Source: Bacteroidota bacterium
GTDB lineage: Bacteria > Bacteroidota > Rhodothermia > Rhodothermales > UBA10348
Assembly: GCA_018623785.1 (NCBI GenBank)
Contig: JAAZVD010000063.1
Location: 1 to 7,872 of the forward strand
Direction: 5' to 3'
DNA: 7,872 nucleotides
Shown here: positions 1-6,146 of the stretch, one piece after another
Numbering within the stretch: the first letter of the stretch is position 1
Layout of the letters: each line of letters begins with the position of its first letter
Program-made: the position numbers and the translations under genes
Notes under the pieces: generated by a model
What the model saw: the letters and a program-made list of their open reading frames with translations, nothing else
Databases searched by the model: none
What the model was told of the DNA's origin: nothing

Positions 1-1
1 A

Positions 2-1375
2 CCTCAGTCAGTACAGATGGCTGCGCGTACCCTGTCTCACTGGGCCGACACGTTCCGAAAGGAGCGACCAGGGATTGCTTTCGAGCTGTTTCTGGCTGAT
101 TCCGGAGTGGAAGGGGCCTTACGTTCGGAGCCCAATGGGGAGTTACTCACGGGTATGCTGGAACGCATTGGATCGTTGATGGCCGCGTGGGATATGCAGG
201 GATATGCATTTGCAGCGTGCATGCGCGAGCTGGGGCGCTACCGGTCCGGGGAGCTCAACTTAGAGCCGTATTCCGTGGACGAACCTTTCGGTGCATGCGT
301 TCGGATTCTTACCGTGCACTCGTCCAAAGGACTACAGGCGCCCTATGTGTATCTGGCAGACTGCCTTCCCGACGCCTCCCACGTAACCAAGCTGCACGTC
401 CGTAGGGAAGGAGGGCAGTTACTCGGGAGTGCCCCGGTCTTGCGAGGACAAGCGCCGTTTGACGCGGTTGAGCTTAAGCCACGTGATTGGTCTGCTCATG
501 CGGCAGAGGAGGCACGCTTCGAGCAGGCCGAGGGAAACCGCTTGCTTTATGTGGCTGCCACACGCGCTCAGTGTCAGCTCGTGGTGTCGTCTCATGCCGA
601 GTCTGACAAAGGAAGTGGTACATGGGATATCCTGGGGCCGTATCTGGATGACCCCCTTGTTGAGCGTATCGAGGTTGATCCACCGAGAGTCCAACTGCCT
701 AAACCTGACCCAACGGTCATCAAAAGGCCAGGGCAGGATCGACCAGCAGTGGTGTATGCTACCGCGATCCCATTCCAACTGGATCGTCCGACGTGGTCGC
801 TGAAGCGTCCTTCGGAAAAGGACCGTCACGGAGTGAGTACTCAGGATGCTGCTAGGTTCTCGGGTATCTCAGATGGCATGCTCTTCGGGAGCGCTATGCA
901 CACTCTGTTCGAGGCTGTTGTAGCCCAACGTAAACAGGGCATCTCGACCGGTGATATCCAGCAGCTGGCTCGCGGCGTCATGGAGCGTCGCTTCGGCACT
1001 GAGCAAGCTCCAAACTATATCAAAACCGCCACAGAGGCTCTTCTCGCCTTTATGAAATCTGCTGTATGGGAGATGTTGCACGCTGCGGATCGCGTACTCA
1101 CGGAAGTGCCCTTTACGACCGAGTCCGATTCCGGGGAACTGGCGGTAGTGACGAGTGGAGTTGTGGACCTGGCGTTCCGATCCCACGGGCTTTGGACGAT
1201 TGTGGATTATAAAACCGACCGAGCATCGCTGCCCGAAGTCAGGGCGCGGCACGCTCCACAGATCCAGGCCTATGTTCGCGCCTGGACTGCCTTGTTTCCG
1301 GACGAACCCTGCAATGGCTTGATCTGGTCTACCGAGCACCATCAGGCCCTGTCGGTCACTGACCAGGGAAATTGA
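2..1375 (+). CDS. addA: AddA-type helicase/nuclease subunit, C-terminal part (5' truncated)
   Basis: This is the C-terminal part of a superfamily 1 helicase fused to a RecB-like nuclease, the AddA subunit of AddAB-type double-strand-break resection enzymes. The frame is open through base 2 with no stop, so the ATG at 17 is probably internal. AddA proteins usually exceed 1,000 residues, and only about 457 are present here. Numbering from that ATG, helicase motif V lies at about 95-109 (TVHSSKGLQAP) and motif VI at 174-190 (RLLYVAATRA). The nuclease domain follows: FGSAMH at 290-295, then D384, the D397-Y-K399 pair, and Q415/Y419 of the QxxxY motif, so its core residues are intact. The 'KGLxAP' form of motif V resembles alphaproteobacterial AddA; Q107 replaces the usual Glu. 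rmuC follows after 33 bases. No addB partner is visible; it could lie upstream. A RecB-like or stand-alone UvrD/nuclease fusion cannot be excluded. Confidence 0.88.
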   Translation, partial: PQSVQMAARTLSHWADTFRKERPGIAFELFLADSGVEGALRSEPNGELLTGMLERIGSLMAAWDMQGYAFAACMRELGRYRSGELNLEPYSVDEPFGACVRILTVHSSKGLQAPYVYLADCLPDASHVTKLHVRREGGQLLGSAPVLRGQAPFDAVELKPRDWSAHAAEEARFEQAEGNRLLYVAATRAQCQLVVSSHAESDKGSGTWDILGPYLDDPLVERIEVDPPRVQLPKPDPTVIKRPGQDRPAVVYATAIPFQLDRPTWSLKRPSEKDRHGVSTQDAARFSGISDGMLFGSAMHTLFEAVVAQRKQGISTGDIQQLARGVMERRFGTEQAPNYIKTATEALLAFMKSAVWEMLHAADRVLTEVPFTTESDSGELAVVTSGVVDLAFRSHGLWTIVDYKTDRASLPEVRARHAPQIQAYVRAWTALFPDEPCNGLIWSTEHHQALSVTDQGN

Positions 1376-1408
1376 CGCCAAGCCAGTAATATTCAATCCT
1401 AGATCGTC

Positions 1409-2752
1409 ATGAACGATATCATTCTCGTTGGAACCGCTGGGTTGGCCATGGGCGCCGGCGCTGTATGGCTTTTTCTGAGAGGTCAGTACGCCGGTGTACA
1501 CGCGCAGGCACTCGAGCTCCGGAATGCGCGAGATCAGGCGGTTGCTGAGCTCTCCAGGTTACGCGAGGAGCATACCGTCATCCGTGCTGATCTCTCCGCT
1601 GAACGTGCTGCCCGCGAGCAGGAGGTCAAAGGCTGGCAGGAAAAGCAGGAAGCTCTGGTCGAGGCGCAAGGTGAACTCATGAAGCAGTTCGATGCGTTGT
1701 CCCGCAGAGCCTTGGACATGAACAGCAAGAGTTTTCTTGAGCTGGCCAAGACCCAGATGGAAAAGATGATAACGGGCGTGGACCAGAAAGAGTCCAAGCG
1801 AAAACTGGAATTGGAGAAGCTGGTGCAGCCGCTATCCAAGTCCCTTGACGACGTGTCCAAGCATGTAAGGGAAGTTGAGAAGGAGCGCGAAAAAGCATAT
1901 GCCTCTATTACGGAGCAGGTCAAGGGTCTGTCCGAGGCGCAGTTGGCTATTCGGAAGGAAGCCAGCAATCTGGTCAATGCGCTCAGGCGGCCGTCCGTTC
2001 GGGGTAGATGGGGGGAAATGCAGCTCAAGCGGGTGGTTGAGATGGCAGGAATGCTGGACCACTGTGACTTTACGGAGCAGGCTACTGTGCATACCGACAC
2101 CGGTCGTCTACGACCAGATATGGTCGTGCACCTGGCAGGGGGACGGACCATTGTCGTGGACGCGAAGGCTCCATTGTCGGCCTATCTGGACGCCGTGGAG
2201 ACAGATCATGAGGATGAACGCGAGCGGTTCATGAAGAAGCATGCCGAACAGGTCAAGACACACATAAGGCAGCTATCAACCAAGGCGTACCAGGACCAGT
2301 TTTCGAGTACTCCGGACATGGTGGTGCTTTTCCTGCCTGGAGAGTCGTTCTATTATGCGGCACAAGAAATCGATCCAACCCTGATCGAACAGGGGGTCGA
2401 CAATAACGTTGTTATTGCGACCCCGACGACATTGATTACACTCCTGAAAGCCGTAGCCTACGGGTGGCGGCAGGAGCAACTGGCCGAGAATGCCCAGAAA
2501 ATATCCCAGTTGGGCCAAGAACTCTACGACAGGCTGCGTGTGCTGGCTGAGCACATCAACAAGGTTGGACGCGGGCTGAATACGGCTCTGAACAGCTACA
2601 ATAGTGCTGTCTCTTCCATGGAGCGTCGTGTCCTCGTCTCGGCACGGAACTTCAAGGACCTGGGATCATCCACGTCGGCTGAATTACCTGAGGTAACCGC
2701 GTTGGACGGTACCCCAAGGCAGCTGGAACTGGGTACGGGAGAGGAGGACTGA
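1409..2752 (+). CDS. rmuC: DNA recombination protein RmuC
   Basis: A complete 447-residue RmuC-family protein, a typical length. RmuC proteins limit rearrangements at inverted repeats and are predicted to be PD-(D/E)XK-fold nucleases; the biochemical activity is poorly defined. One N-terminal membrane segment is visible at about 4-23. It is followed by a long charged coiled coil (about 33-190), then the conserved RmuC domain: RGRWGE at 198-203, RPDMVV at 235-240, VVDAKAPL at 249-256 (the likely catalytic Asp and Lys region), LFLPGESFYYAA at 307-318, and the highly conserved stretch from IATPTTL at 336 to YGW at 353. This suggests an inner-membrane-tethered cytoplasmic nuclease. The ATG start places the membrane segment at the extreme N-terminus, and no Shine-Dalgarno is visible. 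It starts 33 bases after the addA-like stop, so the two are probably co-transcribed. The gene converges with the desaturase gene, whose stop is 19 bases away. Confidence 0.95.
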   Translation: MNDIILVGTAGLAMGAGAVWLFLRGQYAGVHAQALELRNARDQAVAELSRLREEHTVIRADLSAERAAREQEVKGWQEKQEALVEAQGELMKQFDALSRRALDMNSKSFLELAKTQMEKMITGVDQKESKRKLELEKLVQPLSKSLDDVSKHVREVEKEREKAYASITEQVKGLSEAQLAIRKEASNLVNALRRPSVRGRWGEMQLKRVVEMAGMLDHCDFTEQATVHTDTGRLRPDMVVHLAGGRTIVVDAKAPLSAYLDAVETDHEDERERFMKKHAEQVKTHIRQLSTKAYQDQFSSTPDMVVLFLPGESFYYAAQEIDPTLIEQGVDNNVVIATPTTLITLLKAVAYGWRQEQLAENAQKISQLGQELYDRLRVLAEHINKVGRGLNTALNSYNSAVSSMERRVLVSARNFKDLGSSTSAELPEVTALDGTPRQLELGTGEED

Positions 2753-2756
2753 TTTC

Positions 2757-2772
2757 AGAGCAGGCTCTTTTT
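2757..2772 (+). terminator. weak candidate terminator of rmuC
   Basis: Four bases after the rmuC stop, AGAGC and GCTCT form a short stem around a 2-base gap; in practice this is a 4-bp stem with a 4-base loop. It is followed directly by five T residues (2768-2772). The position and T run suit an intrinsic terminator on the plus strand, but the stem is short, so support is modest. The last T is already part of the stop codon of the convergent desaturase gene. Confidence 0.35.
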
Positions 2773-4067
2773 CAGGCCGGTACCGGAATCACGGCGAGCC
2801 GTGATTCCGGTGTCTCCAGCAGGAGTTCCACCATGTCTTTCCACTCCTTCATCTCCGCAGCCACCGTAGCTTTCAATTCATCGATGCGCTTTTGCAGGGC
2901 TTCAAGCTCTTGGTCGCGCCGCTCGCGCATGTGTTGCAAAGTCTCGTCGCGAGCATCTCGCATCTCTTGCATCTTTACATCACGGACATCTCGCATCTCC
3001 TTCACCTTGTGCTCCTTAACCGAGCGCAGCGAATCCAGTCCTTCCTCCTTCATCCGCTGGAACTTATCCGAGGCCGTCTTGAGTCCGTTCAGATTGGTGG
3101 TCAGGGAAGCGGCGGCTTCTTCAACGCGGGCGCTCCAAGCATCAACATCAATACGGTGTTTGAGCTCCCTGATCCGCTCCATCATCAGATGACGGTCAGC
3201 AGCAACCAGTCTGCGTTTGATGGTGAGTTTGTTGACGCGTTTCAGGTCGTGCGCCAGACCCAGCTTACTGAGCGTCCAAATAACGATTTTTGCCGGGTCA
3301 AATTGCCACCACCGTACGCCGTTGCGGTAGTCGCCGGCAAACGTGTGATGGTAATTGTGATACCCTTCCCCGAAGGTCAGAATGGAGAGGATAAAATTAT
3401 TAACGGCTGTATGTTCGGTGCTGTAAGGCTGCGATCCCCACATGTGTGCGAGGGAGTTGATGAACCATGTGCAATGGTGGACCAAAAACATGCGCAGCAA
3501 TATTCCAATGACAAAAGAACCGAATGGGTCTCCAGTAACAGCCCACAAACCAATCCATACGACCACATTCGCAGTCACCATCAGCAGTGAGTAATGGTTG
3601 TGCTGTGCCTGCAGGGAGGGCCGTTTCCACAGGTCCTGGATGATTCGCGGATTGATCTCGGGCCTTTTTTTGAGCATCCACAGCACATGCGAATGCCAAA
3701 ACCCTTTCGGAGCGCTGTACGGATCCAGATCGGTGTCCACATGACGGTGATGGATACGATGATCATGGGACCACGAGAAAATGCTACCCTGTGTAGCCAC
3801 AGTACCCCAAAACGCCAAAAAAGCCTCAATGGCGGGATGGGTGCGATAGGTTACATGGGCGTACAGGCGATGGTATCCCATCGTGATAGCCAACAAGCAG
3901 AGTGTCCAAATGGCTGCCGTACCCCACACCAGACTGGCCGATACGTCATACTGTATCAGGTACAGCGGTAACAGAACGATCAGGAGGAGGTGGTAGCCAC
4001 CAAGGAATAACAAGTTGGTCCAGTCAATGGACCAAGAACGCGTGGGGGCGTTTTTTGCCTGGGACAT
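2772..4067 (-). CDS. membrane acyl-CoA/fatty-acid desaturase with coiled-coil tail
   Basis: A di-iron integral-membrane desaturase of the stearoyl-CoA (delta-9) type, which introduces a double bond into acyl chains and tunes membrane fluidity. Numbering from the ATG at 4067 (431 residues), the three histidine boxes are complete: GYHRLYAH (H66, H71), HDHRIHH (H103, H106, H107) and EGYHNYHH (H237, H240, H241). An additional metal-ligand-type NxxxH lies at N204/H208. Hydrophobic segments lie at about 18-40, 45-64, 161-177 and 184-198. The desaturase core ends near residue 290. The remaining 140 residues are a charged helical tail with an 11-residue repeat, not usual for the family. I preferred the start at 4067 because it gives MSQAKN directly before the core. 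An in-frame ATG at 4127 would add 20 residues that do not look conserved. No Shine-Dalgarno is seen at either. Desaturation position and electron donor cannot be read from the sequence. Confidence 0.93.
   Translation of the reverse strand: MSQAKNAPTRSWSIDWTNLLFLGGYHLLLIVLLPLYLIQYDVSASLVWGTAAIWTLCLLAITMGYHRLYAHVTYRTHPAIEAFLAFWGTVATQGSIFSWSHDHRIHHRHVDTDLDPYSAPKGFWHSHVLWMLKKRPEINPRIIQDLWKRPSLQAQHNHYSLLMVTANVVVWIGLWAVTGDPFGSFVIGILLRMFLVHHCTWFINSLAHMWGSQPYSTEHTAVNNFILSILTFGEGYHNYHHTFAGDYRNGVRWWQFDPAKIVIWTLSKLGLAHDLKRVNKLTIKRRLVAADRHLMMERIRELKHRIDVDAWSARVEEAAASLTTNLNGLKTASDKFQRMKEEGLDSLRSVKEHKVKEMRDVRDVKMQEMRDARDETLQHMRERRDQELEALQKRIDELKATVAAEMKEWKDMVELLLETPESRLAVIPVPA
2777..2812. repeat. long perfect inverted repeat at the desaturase 3' end
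   Basis: Bases 2782-2795 and 2798-2811 are perfect reverse complements of 14 bases around a central GA, extendable by a T-G wobble. RNA from either strand could form a hairpin of about 13 bp with a 4-base loop. It overlaps a second palindrome, CCGGTACCGG, at 2777-2786. The repeat lies inside the last codons of the desaturase gene, between the convergent ends of rmuC and that gene. Neither strand has a T run directly after the stem, so it is not a textbook intrinsic terminator. It may still act as a bidirectional transcription barrier or 3'-end stabiliser; that is inference. Confidence 0.6.
2877..3041 (-). repeat. 33-bp periodic coding repeat (11-residue units) in the desaturase tail
   Basis: Five consecutive 11-residue units encode residues 343-397 of the desaturase (numbered from 4067): GLDSLRSVKEH, KVKEMRDVRDV, KMQEMRDARDE, TLQHMRERRDQ and ELEALQKRIDE. 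Position 2 is L/V/M and position 5 is L/M in all five; position 6 is Arg in the first four, and position 10 is acidic throughout. At DNA level the 13-mer CATCTCGCATCTC occurs at 2954 and again exactly 33 bases later at 2987, so at least two units look like recent duplicates. The pattern suits a hendecad coiled coil or a long amphipathic helix lying on a membrane. Confidence 0.75.
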
Positions 4068-4234
4068 GAAAAAGCACTCGTGTCTCGTTGAAATGTCACG
4101 AAAGATAACCACTTCAGATACCTGCAACCACTCCGTTCATCGTAGATCGTAGGAGGATGCAGGGCAGCAGGGTAGGGGATTGTACTACGGTACCTTCGAA
4201 ACCTCACCTACATTCCGCAGGACTGTAGCGGTGT

Positions 4235-4240
4235 ATTATA
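4235..4240 (-). promoter_or_regulatory. candidate -10 box for the desaturase gene
   Basis: The minus strand reads TATAAT here, a perfect match to the sigma-70-type -10 consensus. It would start transcription near 4228, giving a leader of about 160 bases to the ATG at 4067. No good -35 hexamer is seen at 17-18 bases upstream. Bacteroidota often use a different promoter consensus, so this call rests on one box and its position. Confidence 0.35.
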
Positions 4241-4250
4241 TCCACCGAAG

Positions 4251-4285
4251 CCGATCGGAACTGCTGAAAGTAGAAACCCGATCGG
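4251..4285. promoter_or_regulatory. paired CCGATCGG palindromes, possible operator
   Basis: The perfect 8-bp palindrome CCGATCGG occurs at 4251-4258 and again at 4278-4285, 27 bases apart centre to centre. The copies sit 10 and 37 bases upstream of the candidate -10 box, so the nearer one would fall in the -35/-10 spacer. Two identical palindromes at a fatty-acid desaturase promoter would suit a dimeric repressor sensing lipid or temperature state. Because each copy is self-complementary, the two could also pair as a stem in RNA. Function is inferred only. Confidence 0.35.
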
Positions 4286-4320
4286 TACATCACCTCTCAG
4301 TGATGATTGGTTCTGGGTGA

Positions 4321-4358
4321 AGCTGCCCGGCCTCCGAAGGAGGCCGGGCATGCTTTTT
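4321..4358 (+). terminator. strong intrinsic-terminator-like hairpin
   Basis: GCCCGGCCTCC (4325-4335) and GGAGGCCGGGC (4339-4349) form a perfect 11-bp GC-rich stem around GAA, extended by a T-A pair and, after one bulged base, AGC/GCT. Five T residues follow at 4354-4358 on the plus strand. The gene that needs a terminator here, the amidase gene, is on the minus strand, where the bases after the stem are GCTTCACCC, a poor T run. The hairpin may stop minus-strand transcription by stem strength alone, or may end an unannotated plus-strand transcript. Confidence 0.65.
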
Positions 4359-4372
4359 ATGTGGCTATGTAA

Positions 4373-4447
4373 TTGGATCTTGACACATTGGATCCTGGCG
4401 CATTGGATTCTGACGCAGCGGAGCCTGACGCAGTGGATCCTGGCTCA
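4373..4447. repeat. five-copy 15-bp degenerate tandem repeat
   Basis: Five head-to-tail 15-base units are visible: TTGGATCTTGACACA, TTGGATCCTGGCGCA, TTGGATTCTGACGCA, GCGGAGCCTGACGCA and GTGGATCCTGGCTCA, starting at 4373, 4388, 4403, 4418 and 4433. The consensus is TTGGATCCTGACGCA. The last unit contains the stop codon of the amidase gene (4445-4447). The array lies between that stop and the GC hairpin. It resembles a small minisatellite; no function is known to me. Confidence 0.8.
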
Positions 4448-6088
4448 GCGAGCCACGACGACCGGTACGGTACGATCGAAGACGGTACCTCCGAAGCTCT
4501 CGACCCGGAGCCGTAGATAGTACACACCGGCCGCCATACCGCTCACATCATAGGTATGTGCAATCCACTGGTCACCATCCTGGAATCCGGAATCGGATCG
4601 GGACAATTCGCGTCCGCGAGCATCATGCATGGTCAGGGTCGCGTATCCTTCGGCCGACATGAAGTAGCGCACCTCGACAGACTGATGTGCCGGGTTGGGA
4701 AACGCGCTCGTCATGACAAAGCGGTTCGGCTCGGCAATATCAAGTTCGAGACGGGCAAGCTCTTGTTGCCTGCCGTCCGTGCTGGAGGCAATAAGGAGAT
4801 ACGTAACCTCCGACTCGCCCGCCAGAGAAGCGTCCGTATATGAGGTGGTGACGCTGGGGTCCAGCAAAAGCGTGTAGGTACCGGAATCGGTAATACGACG
4901 GATCTCAAGGGCGTCGAATCCGAAGTTCTCCGTGATGGACCATTGCAGACTTACGGCGCCGTCCGAGTCTACGGAACCCGACATCGTGGCCTCTCCAAGA
5001 GGCTCATTGCCCGTAATCAACACCTGGCTGACGCGTGTAATCAGCTCGGGAATGCGTGCATAATTATTGTCCCCCGGACAGGCCGTTTGGCTGAAGTCAC
5101 GATGACCACGAATCAATGCAGGCTCCACCCCATATCGCTCACTGAGGAAGGCGAACAGGTTGATATAGGTAGCAAATGCCTCCGGCGTGATTTCTTGCTC
5201 GCAACGGGAGCCTTCGGGTTGGTGATAACACCCCATGATGACCACGCCGATGTTGCCGGTATTGGCGCCGCCTACATGAGCTCCCTGTGCCAACACAGGT
5301 ACCTGTGAGAGGGAGGTGCTGTTGTCCATGAAAGGACGACCCTGATAAAGATTCCCCGCGCGGTCTATACCGAACTGGTATCCTATGTCACTCCATCCTC
5401 TCACGTTCTGATGCAGGTCCTGCATAGCCCGCATCTGAGCTTTCCCTTCTTCCTCGTTTTCCGCGGAGTACCCGGCAGCATGATGCCACGTCATGTAGTC
5501 ATAGGACGGGCGCGCCAGGTTGACAGGTGTGCCACGGAAAGGCTGTGCACCCCAGGATGCCCTGTTGATGAGCGGAGGAGGAATGATCGTCCCGGTCTTC
5601 AGGCCCACCAGTGGTTGTACATCGGACGGCGCAGATTCTTCCGGGTAGGCTCTCGTGTCAAAAAAACCCACATCCCGGATAAGGATGGTACTACCTTCGG
5701 CACCGTAGGCCCGTATCTCGAACGAAGAGGCTGGAAATACCGAGTCTTGTCGGTACCCTGCCACCGCGGTACCACCTGTGGCTGATGCAACAAGGTACAT
5801 CGACTGCCATTCGGTGGGCGACGAGTCGGGATCAAACCGGATGAGGACCTCATCCGGCTCCTGATCGAAGCCTATTTCCACGGCAACACCGTTTACCTCG
5901 TTCAGAGGCAGTGAACCCCTGACACCGACGGAGAGCCGCTTGTCGGCCCTAACAGCCTCCAGTGCTGTCGTCTCCACCGACACATCCACCACGTCTGATA
6001 GCGCTTGGGCTTTCGCTTCTGCGGTTAATAGCGATGTGAAAGCGCACACAACCAGGACGGTAGTGCACAGAGATCTGATGGACAGCAT
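4445..6088 (-). CDS. secreted N-acetylmuramoyl-L-alanine amidase with T9SS sorting domain
   Basis: A 547-residue secreted zinc amidase of the Amidase_2/peptidoglycan-recognition-protein fold, which cleaves the bond between N-acetylmuramate and L-alanine in peptidoglycan. A signal peptide ends near residue 28 (hydrophobic core 9-22, then AKAQA). Residues about 30-160 form a beta-rich region I do not recognise. The amidase domain spans about 170-355: WHH at 201-203 supplies the first zinc His, GYQF contains Y237 (the catalytic Tyr position), and GHRDFSQTACPG supplies H329 and C337 at the family's 8-residue spacing. T335 stands where T7 lysozyme has Lys, as in several PGRPs. A fibronectin-like region (about 365-450) precedes a type A T9SS C-terminal domain (about 460-547, AFPNPAHQS ... 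GVYYLRL ... VPVVVAR). It should therefore be exported through the outer membrane. It starts 58 bases after the PorV/PorQ-like gene and is probably in the same operon. No Shine-Dalgarno is seen. Confidence 0.93.
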   Translation of the reverse strand: MLSIRSLCTTVLVVCAFTSLLTAEAKAQALSDVVDVSVETTALEAVRADKRLSVGVRGSLPLNEVNGVAVEIGFDQEPDEVLIRFDPDSSPTEWQSMYLVASATGGTAVAGYRQDSVFPASSFEIRAYGAEGSTILIRDVGFFDTRAYPEESAPSDVQPLVGLKTGTIIPPPLINRASWGAQPFRGTPVNLARPSYDYMTWHHAAGYSAENEEEGKAQMRAMQDLHQNVRGWSDIGYQFGIDRAGNLYQGRPFMDNSTSLSQVPVLAQGAHVGGANTGNIGVVIMGCYHQPEGSRCEQEITPEAFATYINLFAFLSERYGVEPALIRGHRDFSQTACPGDNNYARIPELITRVSQVLITGNEPLGEATMSGSVDSDGAVSLQWSITENFGFDALEIRRITDSGTYTLLLDPSVTTSYTDASLAGESEVTYLLIASSTDGRQQELARLELDIAEPNRFVMTSAFPNPAHQSVEVRYFMSAEGYATLTMHDARGRELSRSDSGFQDGDQWIAHTYDVSGMAAGVYYLRLRVESFGGTVFDRTVPVVVAR

Positions 6089-6146
6089 GAAGGAAAGAGG
6101 ATTCAGAGGGGGCTGAAACAGGCAGTACGCAAGGGTACCGTACCAA

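Larger units (their letters stand above)
4068..4444. other. gene-free intergenic region upstream of the desaturase
   Basis: This 377-base stretch separates two minus-strand genes. I see no convincing protein gene or tRNA in it. From the desaturase side it holds: a probable leader; a back-to-back 7-mer (ATCGTAG at 4139 and 4146); a TATAAT box on the minus strand; two CCGATCGG palindromes; a strong GC hairpin with a T run on the plus strand; and most of a 15-bp tandem repeat. A plus-strand ATG at 4157 opens a 23-codon frame behind AGGAGG, but the spacing is zero, so it is not called as a gene. Confidence 0.7.

Noticed and set aside
1387..1392. TAATAT as a -10 box for rmuC in the short gap after the addA-like gene.
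   Set aside because: There is no supporting -35 element, and the 33-base gap suits co-transcription better.
1534..2151. A 205-residue minus-strand frame opposite rmuC.
   Set aside because: It is Ser/Arg/Cys-rich, typical of antisense translation of a coiled-coil gene, and conflicts with a clear RmuC protein.
2892..3590. A long (232-residue) plus-strand open frame opposite the desaturase.
   Set aside because: It is antisense to a gene with complete histidine boxes and resembles no protein family I know.
4068..4127. A 20-residue N-terminal extension of the desaturase from the ATG at 4127.
   Set aside because: The extra residues look unlike desaturase N-termini, and the ATG at 4067 lies directly before the recognisable core. 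It remains possible.
4157..4228. A 23-codon plus-strand frame beginning with ATG directly after AGGAGG.
   Set aside because: There is no spacing between AGGAGG and the ATG, the genome does not appear to use Shine-Dalgarno sites, and the peptide has no recognisable character.
4317..4520. A GTG-started plus-strand frame with WIL[TA][HQ] pentapeptides.
   Set aside because: It starts next to the terminator-like hairpin, overlaps the amidase 3' end, and owes its regularity to the 15-bp DNA repeat.
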